From an uncultured Hungatella sp. (GTDB taxonomy: Bacteria; Bacillota; Clostridia; Lachnospirales; Lachnospiraceae): DNA of 64,000 nucleotides. Positions 33,531 to 42,592 of the stretch are shown in pieces. The position numbers and the translations under genes were made by a program. The number at the start of each line of letters is the position of its first letter. Position 1 is the stretch's first letter. The notes under the pieces are model-generated. The model saw nothing but the letters and a program-made list of their open reading frames with translations. It was not told the DNA's origin and searched no databases. The stretch covers positions 40,014 to 104,013 of the forward strand of contig CAJUFP010000003.1 of assembly GCA_910585645.1 (NCBI GenBank), read 5' to 3'.

Positions 33531-34730
33531 ATGGCAAGTATCTATTCGGTAACACAGGTTAACTCTTATATTAAAAATATGTTCGTTCAGGATTATCTTC
33601 TAAACCGCATCAGCGTGCGGGGGGAAGTTTCCAACTGCAAGTATCACACTTCCGGACATATTTATTTTACATTGAAGGACAAATCAGGGACCTTATCTGC
33701 GGTAATGTTTGCGGGGCAGAGGAAAGGTCTCAATTTTCAGTTGCAGGAAGGGCAGCAGGTCATTGTCACAGGTTCTGTGGACGTGTATGAGCGGGACGGG
33801 AGATACCAGCTTTACGCCAGGGAGATCAAGCGTGAGGGCGTCGGCGATCTGTTTGAGCGGTTTCAGAAGCTGCGGGATGAGCTGGAGGAGATGGGGATGT
33901 TTGCCCCGGAGTACAAGCAGCCCATTCCCCGATATGCCAGGACCGTGGGGGTGGTGACTGCCAGCACAGGGGCGGCTATCCGGGATATCATGAATATTTC
34001 GGCCAGGAGAAACCCCTATGTGCAGCTGGTGTTGTATCCGGCCCTGGTCCAGGGGGAGCAGGCAAAGTACAGCATTGTGGAAGGAATCAGGACCCTGGAT
34101 CTGATGGGGCTGGACGTGATCATCGTGGGAAGAGGCGGCGGGTCCATAGAAGATTTGTGGGCGTTTAATGAGGAGATCGTGGCAAGGGCCATTTTTGAGT
34201 GTGAGACGCCGGTGATCTCCGCGGTGGGGCATGAGACGGATGTGACCATCGCGGACTATGTGGCGGATATGCGGGCTCCCACGCCTTCGGCGGCGGCGGA
34301 GCTGGCAGTGTTTGATTACAGGCAGTTTGAGGAACAGATGCAGCGATACCGGGATATCCTCACAAGGAGGATGCTTGGACAGGTGGAATTGAAAAAGCAT
34401 CAGGCAGAGCAGTGCAGGCTGCGGCTCATGATGCACCACCCCCAGAGGCAGCTCAATGAGAAGCGGCAGCAGCTTGCGGACATGGAGGAGCGGATGGGGA
34501 GCCTGATGGAACAGAAGCTGGTGGACAGGAAACACAGACTGGCTCTGATCAGCGGAAGGCTTAAAGATCTGTCGCCGCTGACACGGCTCAGCAAAGGATT
34601 TGGGTTTGTGACAGGAGCCGACGGGAAACGTGTGGAGTCCGTGAGCAAGGTGGAAATGGGACAGGAATTGTCCGTGCGGTTGGCGGACGGGACAGTGAAG
34701 ACGAAAGTAGAAGGGGTTTGGCCCCTTTGA
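33531..34730 (+). CDS. xseA: Exodeoxyribonuclease VII large subunit
   Basis: Catalytic subunit of exonuclease VII, which degrades single-stranded DNA to oligonucleotides. From the ATG at 33531 the 399-aa product has the N-terminal OB-fold (YSVTQVNSYIKNMF... ISVRGEVSNCKYHTSGHIYFTLKD), the catalytic core with GRGGGSIEDLWAFN (about residues 200-213) and AVGHETDVTIADYVADMRAPTPSAAAE, then a coiled coil and C-terminal segment. This equals the family length. The frame is open back to a GTG at 33132 with GGAG in front, which would add 133 residues of the 42-bp repeat; the longer form may be made. xseB follows. Confidence 0.92.
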   Translation: MASIYSVTQVNSYIKNMFVQDYLLNRISVRGEVSNCKYHTSGHIYFTLKDKSGTLSAVMFAGQRKGLNFQLQEGQQVIVTGSVDVYERDGRYQLYAREIKREGVGDLFERFQKLRDELEEMGMFAPEYKQPIPRYARTVGVVTASTGAAIRDIMNISARRNPYVQLVLYPALVQGEQAKYSIVEGIRTLDLMGLDVIIVGRGGGSIEDLWAFNEEIVARAIFECETPVISAVGHETDVTIADYVADMRAPTPSAAAELAVFDYRQFEEQMQRYRDILTRRMLGQVELKKHQAEQCRLRLMMHHPQRQLNEKRQQLADMEERMGSLMEQKLVDRKHRLALISGRLKDLSPLTRLSKGFGFVTGADGKRVESVSKVEMGQELSVRLADGTVKTKVEGVWPL

Positions 34731-34758
34731 GTATAGTTTGGAAGGAATCGAAGTTAAA

Positions 34759-34977
34759 ATGGAAGAGAAAACAGGGACAAGATCCATTGAAGAGACCATG
34801 GAAGAACTGGAATCCATTATTGAGAAGATGGAGGACAGGGAGAGCACTTTGGAGGATTCCTTTGCCTGCTTTGAGAGAGGCATGAAGCTGGTAAAGGAGT
34901 GCAGCCAGCGGATTGACAAGGTGGAGAAACAGATCATGGTCCTTAGTGAGGAGAGCGGGGAAGCCTATGAGTTCTAG
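34759..34977 (+). CDS. xseB: Exodeoxyribonuclease VII small subunit
   Basis: The 72-aa helical subunit binds the coiled coil of XseA. It shows the family segment SIEETMEELESIIEKMEDRE and LEDSFACFERGMKL. The ATG at 34759 has GGAAGGA 11 bases in front; a TTG seven codons upstream is less likely. The last 11 bases overlap ispA, as in many Firmicutes clusters. Confidence 0.94.
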   Translation: MEEKTGTRSIEETMEELESIIEKMEDRESTLEDSFACFERGMKLVKECSQRIDKVEKQIMVLSEESGEAYEF

Positions 34978-36064
34978 GGAGCAGTTGGAACAGTATACCA
35001 GTGAGGTGGAGGCGGTCATTGGCAGATACCTGCCCGGGGAGGAGGGGTATCAGAGGACTGTCCTGGAAGCGATGAATTACAGCATGAAGGCCGGAGGGAA
35101 ACGGTTGCGGCCTCTGTTTATGAGGGAAGTGTACCGGCTGTTTGCGGGAGGGCCGGAGTCGGAAGGAGAGGCGTGGACCCAAGGCGCAGGCGGGGGCCGG
35201 ACGACTGGCGGACAGCCAGGGATGAACGCAAAGCACGGACAGCCCGGGCCGGATGCGGGAAGCACTTCGGCCAGCCAGTCCAGGCAGGAGTCGGGAAGCA
35301 CTTCGGCCAGCCAGTCCGGGGCGGAGGTGAGAAGTATTCCATCCTGCCAGCCCGCAGGCGGGGAATCCGCGGTGGAGCCCTTTATGGCGGCTATTGAGAT
35401 GATCCACACCTTTTCCCTGGTCCATGACGACCTGCCCTGTATGGACAATGACACCTTAAGGCGGGGCATGGATACCACCTGGGTAAAGTACGGGGACGAT
35501 ATGGCGGTGCTGGCAGGGGACGCTCTGGCCCTTTACGCCTTTGAGACGGCGGCAAAAGCGTTTTCGCTCAGCGACAGGCCTGACCTTGTGGGCCGGTGCA
35601 TGGGGCTTCTGGCGGAGAAATCCGGCATCAGCGGCATGATCGGCGGGCAGACGGCGGACGTGGAACTGACAGGGAAAGCAGTGAGCCCTGAGGAGCTGGA
35701 CTTTATCTACCGGCTGAAGACCGGAGCCCTTCTGGAGGTGTCCATGATGATCGGGGCCATCCTGGGAGGCGCTGACAGAGAGCAGGAAAAAGCCGTGGAA
35801 AAGATGGCCTCCTGCGTGGGAACGGCATTTCAGATTCAGGACGATATTCTGGATCTGGTAGGCGACGCCCAGGTCATCGGCAAACCGGTGCTGAGCGATG
35901 AGAAAAATGAGAAGACAACCTATGTGACGCTGTACGGTATGGAAGCGGCCAGGAAGGCTGTCATGGAGCTGTCAGGGGAGGCGGAGGAGATTCTTGGGAG
36001 CCTGCCCGGCGACCATGAGTTTTTGTCCTACCTGATTGACATTTTGATAACCAGAGAAAAATAA
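34967..36064 (+). CDS. ispA: Farnesyl/geranyl diphosphate synthase with repeat insertion
   Basis: Condenses IPP with DMAPP and GPP to farnesyl diphosphate for undecaprenyl and quinone precursors. The protein (365 aa) has GGKRLRPLF (about residue 43), the first Asp-rich motif DDLPCMDND (about 153), GQTADVEL (about 226) and the second Asp-rich motif DDILDLVGD (about 294). Usual length is about 295; the extra 70 residues (about 63-133) are a Gly/Ser/Gln-rich insert between helices, containing two 12-residue GSTSASQS units, before the first Asp-rich motif. Catalytic motifs are complete, so activity is likely kept. Overlaps xseB; dxs follows. Confidence 0.94.
   Translation: MSSREQLEQYTSEVEAVIGRYLPGEEGYQRTVLEAMNYSMKAGGKRLRPLFMREVYRLFAGGPESEGEAWTQGAGGGRTTGGQPGMNAKHGQPGPDAGSTSASQSRQESGSTSASQSGAEVRSIPSCQPAGGESAVEPFMAAIEMIHTFSLVHDDLPCMDNDTLRRGMDTTWVKYGDDMAVLAGDALALYAFETAAKAFSLSDRPDLVGRCMGLLAEKSGISGMIGGQTADVELTGKAVSPEELDFIYRLKTGALLEVSMMIGAILGGADREQEKAVEKMASCVGTAFQIQDDILDLVGDAQVIGKPVLSDEKNEKTTYVTLYGMEAARKAVMELSGEAEEILGSLPGDHEFLSYLIDILITREK
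35257..35328 (+). repeat. 36-bp tandem repeat inside ispA
   Basis: Two 36-bp units (35257-35292, 35293-35328) encode GSTSASQSRQES and GSTSASQSGAEV. Within them GCCAGTCCAGGCAGG is shared with the spoIIIAE array units. Confidence 0.88.
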
Positions 36065-36078
36065 AAAGGACGATGTCT

Positions 36079-37989
36079 ATGTTAGAGAGAATAAATGGGC
36101 CTCAGGACATTAAGGAGCTTAACCGGGAGGAACTGGAAATTCTGGCATCGGAGATCAGGCGGTTCCTGATTGAAAAGATCAGCGCCACAGGCGGGCATCT
36201 GGCCTCCAATCTGGGGGTTGTGGAGCTGACCATGGCCATGTATCTGACCTTTGACCTTCCAAAAGACAAGATTATCTGGGACGTGGGCCATCAGGCCTAC
36301 ACCCACAAAATACTCAGCGGGCGGAAAGACTACTTTGACGATCTGCGCCAGTACGGGGGATTAAGCGGATTTCCCAAGACAAAAGAAAGCCCCTGCGACT
36401 GCTTTGACACGGGACACAGCTCCACCTCCATATCCGCAGGCCTTGGCATGGCCCAGGCAAGAGATATTCTGGGGGAGGACTATTCGGTGGTGTCCATCAT
36501 CGGCGACGGAGCCTTGACCGGGGGCATGGCCTATGAGGCGTTAAACAACGCGGCCCAGATCAAGAAAAACTTTATCATTGTATTAAATGACAACAACATG
36601 TCCATCTCCGAAAATGTGGGGGGCATTTCCCAATACCTGGGAGGCATCCGCACAGGCAGCGGGTACAATGACTTAAAGAAAAATGTGACCAGCATACTGG
36701 AAAAGATTCCGGTGGCAGGACCCAGAATCATAGACAAGATCAGCAGGACAAAGCAGGGGATCAAGCAGCTTCTGATTCCCGGGATGCTGTTTGAGGACAT
36801 GGGCATCATTTACCTGGGGCCTGTGGACGGCCACGACTTAAAAAAGCTTCGGCGGGTGCTGCAGGAGGCCAAGCGGCTGGACCAGGCGGTGCTTGTCCAT
36901 GTGATTACCCAGAAAGGAAAGGGGTATGCCCCGGCGGAGCGCAATCCCGCCAGATTTCACGGGGTGGAGCCCTTTGACATAGAGACGGGAAAACCGAAAG
37001 TAAAAAAAGAAAATCCCTCATACACCGATATATTTTCCAGGAAACTGTGCCAGCTGGCCCAGGAGCGGACCGATATCGTGGCAGTCACCGCAGCCATGCC
37101 CGACGGCACGGGCCTCAAGAAATTTGCCAGCCTGTACCCGGAGCGCTTCTTTGACGTGGGTATTGCGGAGCAGCACGCGGTCACCAGCGCGGCGGGGATG
37201 GCGGCTGCAGGGCTGAAACCGGTGGTGGCGGTGTACTCCTCCTTTTTGCAGAGGGGGTACGACCAGATTCTCCATGACGTGTGCATCCAGAACCTTCCCG
37301 TGGTCTTTGCCATTGACCGGGCCGGTCTGGTGGGCAGCGACGGGGAGACCCACCAGGGGATCTTTGACCTGTCCTTTATGACATCCATCCCCAACATGAG
37401 CGTCCTGGCGCCCAAGAATCTGTGGGAGCTGCGGCGGGACATGGAATTTGCCATGGACTACTGCGGGCCTGTGGCCATACGCTATCCCAGAGGGGAGGCC
37501 TACCGGGGGCTGAAAGAGTTCTGTGAGCCCATTGTGTACGGCAAAGGCGAGATGATTTTTGAGGAGGACGGCCTTGCCCTCCTGGCGGTAGGCAGCATGG
37601 TCAGCACGGCAGAGCACATCCGGGAAAAGATGAAGGCAGAGGGATACCATGTGACCCTGGCCAACGGAAGGTTTATCAAGCCTGTGGACTTTCAACTGGT
37701 GGACAGGCTGGCCGGAAACCATGAATTTGTGGTGACTCTGGAGGAAAATGTACTCCAGGGGGGATTTGGGTTGGAAGTAACGGCCTACATCCATGAGCGC
37801 TATCCCCAGGTAAAGGTGCTGAACGTGGCGCTGCCCGACGCCTATGTGGAGCACGGCAATGTGTCCCTCCTTCGGGAAGGGCTGGGGATAGACAGCGACT
37901 CTATTATAAGGAAGATTAAGAACCGGTTTTTCTACAAGGAGCCCTGTGGCGGCGGGGAACAGGCGCTTTTGTCGTCCAAGGCGATTTAG
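36079..37989 (+). CDS. dxs: 1-deoxy-D-xylulose-5-phosphate synthase
   Basis: TPP-dependent enzyme that makes DXP from pyruvate and glyceraldehyde 3-phosphate, the entry step of the MEP isoprenoid pathway. The 636-aa protein has the TPP motif GDGALTGGMAYEALNNAA (about residues 146-163) with NDNNMSIS (about 172), and transketolase-type AEQHAVTSAAGMAAAGLKPV (about 363) and DRAGLVGSDGETHQG (about 412). AAGGA is eight bases before the ATG at 36079; an ATG two codons upstream is too close. It directly follows ispA, so two isoprenoid steps are linked. Confidence 0.96.
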   Translation: MLERINGPQDIKELNREELEILASEIRRFLIEKISATGGHLASNLGVVELTMAMYLTFDLPKDKIIWDVGHQAYTHKILSGRKDYFDDLRQYGGLSGFPKTKESPCDCFDTGHSSTSISAGLGMAQARDILGEDYSVVSIIGDGALTGGMAYEALNNAAQIKKNFIIVLNDNNMSISENVGGISQYLGGIRTGSGYNDLKKNVTSILEKIPVAGPRIIDKISRTKQGIKQLLIPGMLFEDMGIIYLGPVDGHDLKKLRRVLQEAKRLDQAVLVHVITQKGKGYAPAERNPARFHGVEPFDIETGKPKVKKENPSYTDIFSRKLCQLAQERTDIVAVTAAMPDGTGLKKFASLYPERFFDVGIAEQHAVTSAAGMAAAGLKPVVAVYSSFLQRGYDQILHDVCIQNLPVVFAIDRAGLVGSDGETHQGIFDLSFMTSIPNMSVLAPKNLWELRRDMEFAMDYCGPVAIRYPRGEAYRGLKEFCEPIVYGKGEMIFEEDGLALLAVGSMVSTAEHIREKMKAEGYHVTLANGRFIKPVDFQLVDRLAGNHEFVVTLEENVLQGGFGLEVTAYIHERYPQVKVLNVALPDAYVEHGNVSLLREGLGIDSDSIIRKIKNRFFYKEPCGGGEQALLSSKAI

Positions 37990-38026
37990 GACCCGGAGAA
38001 AACCGATTTGACGGAAAAGGAGCAGA

Positions 38027-39037
38027 ATGAAGGAGCGATTGGATGTACTTCTGGTGAACCGGAACCTGGCCCAGTCCAGGGAGAAGGCCAAAGCCATCAT
38101 CATGTCCGGCATTGTCTTTGTGGACGGGCAGAAGGAGGACAAGGCCGGAACCACCTTTGAGGACACGGCAGTCATTGAGGTGCGGGGCAGTACCTTAAAA
38201 TATGTGAGCCGGGGCGGGCTGAAACTGGAGAAAGCCATGACCCATTTCGGCGTTGAACTGCAGGGCAGAATCTGCATGGATGTGGGGGCCTCCACCGGCG
38301 GATTTACAGACTGTATGCTACAGAACGGGGCGGTGAAAGTCTACGCCGTGGACGTGGGCCACGGACAGCTGGACTGGAAGCTGCGCAATGACGAACGGGT
38401 GGTCTGCATGGAAAAGACCAACATCCGCTATGTGACCGGGGAGCATGTGCCGGACAGGATTCAGTTCGCGTCCATTGACGTGTCCTTCATCTCCCTGACC
38501 AAGGTGCTGGGGCCTGTGAAGGCCCTTCTCACCGACGACGGACAGGTGGTGTGCCTGATCAAGCCCCAGTTTGAGGCCGGCCGGGAAAAGGTTGGGAAAA
38601 AGGGCGTGGTGCGGGAGAAAAGCACCCACCTGGAAGTGATAGAGGCGGTAATGGCATTTGCCCGGTCCATAGGGTTTGAGATATTGAACCTGGAATATTC
38701 CCCCATCAAGGGGCCGGAGGGGAACATTGAGTACCTGCTGTATCTGCAGAATCATCCGCCGGGAGACGGGAAAGTGCAGGAAATGGGGGAGGCAGCAGGA
38801 GAAAACCGGGAGACGGAACAGCAGGAGAGAGCGGGAGAGTCCGGCAAAGCCGGGGAGACGAAACAACAGGAGAGAGCGGGAGAGTCCGGCGAGGCCGAGG
38901 AGACGGGACCGCAGGAGAGAGCGGAAGAGTCCGGAGAGGCCAAGAGGCGCACAGAGACGGGACAGCCGCAGCTTGGGAGTCCCCGATGCCCCGTGGATGC
39001 CAAAGCCGTGGTGGAAGCAGCCCACAAAAGTCTTTAG
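38027..39037 (+). CDS. tlyA: TlyA family rRNA methyltransferase with repetitive C-terminal tail
   Basis: TlyA proteins are S4-domain, FtsJ-fold 2'-O-methyltransferases acting on 16S and/or 23S rRNA. The 336-aa product has the S4 domain (about residues 1-62), SRGGLKLEKAM (about 63), the SAM motif MDVGASTGGFTDCML (about 84-98) and the KPQFEAGREKVGKKGVV segment (about 180). The normal domain ends near residue 240; then comes a 90-residue acidic tail with 15-residue ERAGESG-AGET units encoded by 45-bp repeats. RBS AAAAGGAGCAG precedes the ATG. Confidence 0.92.
   Translation: MKERLDVLLVNRNLAQSREKAKAIIMSGIVFVDGQKEDKAGTTFEDTAVIEVRGSTLKYVSRGGLKLEKAMTHFGVELQGRICMDVGASTGGFTDCMLQNGAVKVYAVDVGHGQLDWKLRNDERVVCMEKTNIRYVTGEHVPDRIQFASIDVSFISLTKVLGPVKALLTDDGQVVCLIKPQFEAGREKVGKKGVVREKSTHLEVIEAVMAFARSIGFEILNLEYSPIKGPEGNIEYLLYLQNHPPGDGKVQEMGEAAGENRETEQQERAGESGKAGETKQQERAGESGEAEETGPQERAEESGEAKRRTETGQPQLGSPRCPVDAKAVVEAAHKSL
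38825..38948 (+). repeat. 45-bp tandem repeat in the tlyA tail
   Basis: Two full 45-bp units and one partial unit (starting 38825, 38870, 38915) encode ERAGESGKAGETKQQ-type repeats. Confidence 0.88.
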
Positions 39038-39045
39038 GAGCTTGA

Positions 39046-40254
39046 ATGATGAGGCATTTTTATTTGATAAAGAACCCGGAAAAGGCGGGGGCGGACCGTG
39101 TGGCCCGGGAGATCTGCCGCTACATAGAAAGCCGGGGCGGAACCTGTATGGTGCGGGAGAAGGACGGCGCGGAGGAGACGAGTCCGGCGTCGGAAACGGT
39201 CGGAATGTGGGAGACAGGTCCGGCGTCGGAAACGGCCGGAATGTGGGAGACAGGTCCGGCGTCGGAGTCGGTCCGGATGTGGGAGACGAGTCCGGCGTCG
39301 GAGTCGGCCGGGATGCGGGAAACAAGTCCGGCGTTAGAGGCGGTCGGGATGTCGAAGACGAGCCAGGCATCAGCGCCGGACGGAACGCAGGAACCGAGCC
39401 AGGTATCGGAACCGGCCCGAATATGGGAGACGGGCCAGACCCGGAAGCCAGCGGCCCGGACGCCGGAACCGAGCCAGACACCAGAAACACCCCCACTGCC
39501 GGATCCCCTCTCCGTCTGCAGCCCCCACCCCCATTTCCAGTACACTGACGCCCACCGCGTCCCTCTGGATACGGAGTGCGTCATCACCCTTGGAGGGGAC
39601 GGAACCCTGATTCAGGCGGCCAGAGATCTGGCCGGGCGGCAGATTCCCATGGTGGGCGTCAATCTGGGCAATCTGGGCTACCTGACCCAGATCGGGCGGC
39701 AGGAGGATGTGGAGGGGCTTCTGGACGCTCTCCTTGACGGCCAGTACCAGCTGGAGCGGCGGATGATGCTGAAAGGAAGCATTTTCCGAAAAGAAATCCT
39801 GGTGAAAGAGGACCTGGCCCTCAACGAGGTGGTCATCACCAGGCGGGAGACATTGCGGGTGCTGAAATTCCGTATCTACGTCAACGGAGAATACTTAAGC
39901 CAGTACCGGGCCGACGGGATGATCGCCGCCACGCCCACAGGCTCCACGGCCTACAACCTGTCGGCAGGAGGTCCCATTGTGGAGCCCAACGCCCGCATGG
40001 TCATATTGACGCCTATCTGCCCTCACGACCTAAACGGCAGGAGCATCGTGCTGTCCGCCCAGGACGTGGTGGAGATCGAGGTGCTGGGCAATGACGACGC
40101 CGGGCAGGTGGCGGTCTTTGACGGGGACCAGGCCGTGTACATGAAGGTGGGGGACAGGATCCGCATCGCCAGGTCAGACATTGAGACAATCCTTGTGAAA
40201 TTGAAAAACATTTCATTCTTAGATAATTTGCGGAGCAAGCTGACAGGCATATAG
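39046..40254 (+). CDS. nadK: NAD kinase with a 36-bp-repeat insertion
   Basis: Phosphorylates NAD to NADP with ATP or polyphosphate. The 402-aa product keeps the catalytic GGDGT (about residue 184), NLGNLGYL (about 208), and the NE (LALNEVVITR, about 262) and TPTGSTAYNLSAGGPIV (about 303) motifs. Family length is about 280-290; about 115 extra residues (about 42-160) lie between the first beta-alpha unit and the GGDGT motif, including six 12-residue repeats of the ETSPASETVGMW type. The insert is in frame and the rest is complete. It lies between tlyA and argR in the conserved cluster. Confidence 0.93.
   Translation: MMRHFYLIKNPEKAGADRVAREICRYIESRGGTCMVREKDGAEETSPASETVGMWETGPASETAGMWETGPASESVRMWETSPASESAGMRETSPALEAVGMSKTSQASAPDGTQEPSQVSEPARIWETGQTRKPAARTPEPSQTPETPPLPDPLSVCSPHPHFQYTDAHRVPLDTECVITLGGDGTLIQAARDLAGRQIPMVGVNLGNLGYLTQIGRQEDVEGLLDALLDGQYQLERRMMLKGSIFRKEILVKEDLALNEVVITRRETLRVLKFRIYVNGEYLSQYRADGMIAATPTGSTAYNLSAGGPIVEPNARMVILTPICPHDLNGRSIVLSAQDVVEIEVLGNDDAGQVAVFDGDQAVYMKVGDRIRIARSDIETILVKLKNISFLDNLRSKLTGI
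39175..39390 (+). repeat. 36-bp tandem repeat inside nadK
   Basis: Six 36-bp units encode ETGPASETAGMW-type repeats, best conserved in the first four, degenerating downstream. Other frames stay open through the array. Confidence 0.92.
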
Positions 40255-40263
40255 GGAGGTAAC

Positions 40264-40713
40264 ATGAAGGTAGAAAGGCACAGCAAGATTGTGGAACTGA
40301 TCGGAAAATATGAGATCGAGACCCAGGAGGAGCTGGCGGAGCGGCTGAACAACGCAGGCTACCGGGTGACCCAGGCCACGGTGTCCAGGGATATCCGGGA
40401 GCTGAAACTGTCCAAAGTCCAGTCGGAAAACGGCAGACAGCACTATGTAGTGCTGCAGAACCAGGGGTCCTTCAGCGACAAGTACATCCGGATCCTAAGA
40501 GACGGTTTTCTGTCTATGGACATGGCCCAGAACATTCTGGTGATCAAGACCGTGTCCGGCATGGCCATGGCTGTGGCAGCCGCGTTGGACGCCATTCACT
40601 TCCATGAGATCGTAGGCTGCATTGCCGGGGACGATACCATCATGTGCGCTGTCAGAAGCGTGGACGACACCATTTTGGTTATGGATAAGATTCGAAAGCT
40701 GATTGAAGGCTAG
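40264..40713 (+). CDS. argR: Arginine repressor
   Basis: Hexameric arginine-sensing regulator (ArgR/AhrC). The 149-aa protein has an N-terminal winged helix (about residues 1-70; TQEELAERLNNAGYRVTQATVSRDIRELKL) and the C-terminal arginine-binding domain (about 80-149) with GMAMAVAAALDAIHFHEIVGCIAGDDTIM, including the GDDT arginine-contact motif. It is placed between nadK and recN as in many Firmicutes. The ARG-box-like site at 2047-2064 in front of argG/argC is a probable target. RBS GGAGG precedes the ATG. Confidence 0.96.
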   Translation: MKVERHSKIVELIGKYEIETQEELAERLNNAGYRVTQATVSRDIRELKLSKVQSENGRQHYVVLQNQGSFSDKYIRILRDGFLSMDMAQNILVIKTVSGMAMAVAAALDAIHFHEIVGCIAGDDTIMCAVRSVDDTILVMDKIRKLIEG

Positions 40714-40723
40714 GAGGAAGAAC

Positions 40724-42388
40724 ATGTTACTGGAATTGCGAGTAAAGAACCTGGCGCTGATCGAGAAGGCGGAGGTGGCGTTTGGGGAGGGCTTAAACAT
40801 CCTGACCGGTGAGACCGGCGCGGGAAAATCAATCATCATCGGGTCTGTCAATATGGCCCTTGGAGGGAAAGCCTCCAGAGACATGATCCGCCAGGGGGCT
40901 GACTACGCCTACGTGGAGCTGATTTTTTCCGTGGACGATGAGGAGAAGAAAAAGCGCCTAAAAGAGATGGAGGTGGATCTTCCGGAAGACGGAACCCTGA
41001 TCATCTCCAAGAAGATCATGGCAGCCAGAAGCACCAGCAAGGTCAACGACGAGACCGTAACTGCCGGAAGATTAAAAGAGATCACAAGTCTGCTGATCGA
41101 CATTCACGGTCAGCACGAACACCAGTCTTTGCTGTATAAATCCAAGCATCTGCAGATTCTTGACGATTACGCAAAATCCCGAACCGCCCCCCTAAAAGAA
41201 GAGATCGCCGGCGTTTACCACCAGTACCAGAAGCTGTCAAAAAAACTGGAGGAAATGAGCCTGGACCAGGAGGGAAGGCTGCGGGAGGCGGATTTCTGCC
41301 GGTATGAGATCGAGGAGCTGGAGAACGCGGACCTAAAAGAGGGGGAGGAAGAAGAGCTGGCATCCCAGTACCGCCGCCTTGTCAATTCCCAGAAGATCAT
41401 GGAGAACCTGTCAGAGGCCTACGAAGTCATGGAAAACGCCCAGGTAGGCCAGGCCTTAAAAGCCGTGTCCCAGGCCGCTGAGTACGACGAAGCATTAGGC
41501 GGGATCCGGGACCAGCTCTACGACGTGGACGCCATTGTCAGCGACGTGGTCCGGGATGTGAGAGAGTATATAGACCAGTTCTACTTTGACGAAGAAGAAT
41601 TTGCCCGCATCGAACAGCGGCTGGACCTGATCCGCGGCCTCCAGGCAAAATACGGCGGCACGGCAGCCCAGATTCTGGAGAAGCTGGAGGAGAAGCGGAA
41701 GCGGCTGGAAGAGCTGGAAAACTACGACCTGGTGAAGGAGGAGACCAGGAGGCAGCAGGAAGAATGCGAAAAGCATCTGGACGCCCTGTGCAAAAAACTG
41801 TCCGACCTGCGGCAGAAAGAAGGAAAGAAGCTGGTCAAACGTATCAGCCAGGGGCTTATGGACCTGAATTTCATTGACGTGGAATTTTCCATGGAATTTC
41901 GGCGTCTGGAGCAGTACGGTCCGGGAGGCTATGATGAAGCCGAATTTCTCATTTCCACCAACCCGGGAATGCCCATGCGCCCCCTTGGCATGGTGGCCTC
42001 CGGCGGCGAGCTGTCCAGGATCATGCTGGCCATCAAAGCGGTTCTGGCGGACACGGACGACATCCCCACTCTGATCTTCGACGAGATCGACACAGGCATC
42101 AGCGGCCGCACCGCCCAGAAGGTGTCGGAAAAGCTGTGCTATATCGCAAAAACCCATCAGGTCATTTGCATCACCCACCTGCCCCAGATCGCGGCCATGG
42201 CGGATACGCATTTCGAGATAGAGAAACAGGCCCGGAAAGGAGCTACCACCACCTCCATCCGGCAGCTGGAAGATGAAGAGATGGTGGCAGAGCTGGCCAG
42301 GCTTCTGGGCGGCGCCGAGATCACGGAGGCTGTGTACGACAATGCCAGGGAGATGAAGAGGCTGGCCGGGGAGAGGAAGAAAGAATAA
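40724..42388 (+). CDS. recN: DNA repair protein RecN
   Basis: SMC-like ATPase acting early in double-strand-break repair. The 554-aa product has Walker A GETGAGKSIII (about residues 29-39), a long coiled-coil middle (about 150-380), signature SGGELSRIMLAIK (about 425) and Walker B TLIFDEIDTGISG (about 448-460). AGGAGGAAG fits the ATG at 40724, ten bases after argR; an upstream start would lie within argR. A hairpin at 42414 follows. Confidence 0.96.
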   Translation: MLLELRVKNLALIEKAEVAFGEGLNILTGETGAGKSIIIGSVNMALGGKASRDMIRQGADYAYVELIFSVDDEEKKKRLKEMEVDLPEDGTLIISKKIMAARSTSKVNDETVTAGRLKEITSLLIDIHGQHEHQSLLYKSKHLQILDDYAKSRTAPLKEEIAGVYHQYQKLSKKLEEMSLDQEGRLREADFCRYEIEELENADLKEGEEEELASQYRRLVNSQKIMENLSEAYEVMENAQVGQALKAVSQAAEYDEALGGIRDQLYDVDAIVSDVVRDVREYIDQFYFDEEEFARIEQRLDLIRGLQAKYGGTAAQILEKLEEKRKRLEELENYDLVKEETRRQQEECEKHLDALCKKLSDLRQKEGKKLVKRISQGLMDLNFIDVEFSMEFRRLEQYGPGGYDEAEFLISTNPGMPMRPLGMVASGGELSRIMLAIKAVLADTDDIPTLIFDEIDTGISGRTAQKVSEKLCYIAKTHQVICITHLPQIAAMADTHFEIEKQARKGATTTSIRQLEDEEMVAELARLLGGAEITEAVYDNAREMKRLAGERKKE

Positions 42389-42413
42389 TGCCGGATAAGC
42401 CCCCTTTTGCCAG

Positions 42414-42446
42414 GCCCGGGTACAGGCAGGAACCATGTACCCGGGC
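42414..42446 (+). terminator. Hairpin terminator after recN
   Basis: Perfect 10-bp stem GCCCGGGTAC / GTACCCGGGC with a 13-base loop, followed by a weak T tail (tgtctta), 26 bases after the recN stop. Confidence 0.7.
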
Positions 42447-42592
42447 TGTCTTACGCTTTACAGGAACACTCTCGGCAAGCCCTCCAAACCGTCAGGTATT
42501 GAAAACCATCATGACAGGAGAAGGGGTAAGTACAGCTGTGATCGCTGACCGGCCGTATAAAGCCGATGTGATTTACTTATAATACAATGTTG

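Noticed and set aside
42388..42582. 64-codon open frame after recN
   Set aside because: It overlaps the recN stop and spans the terminator hairpin; no RBS and no coding pattern.
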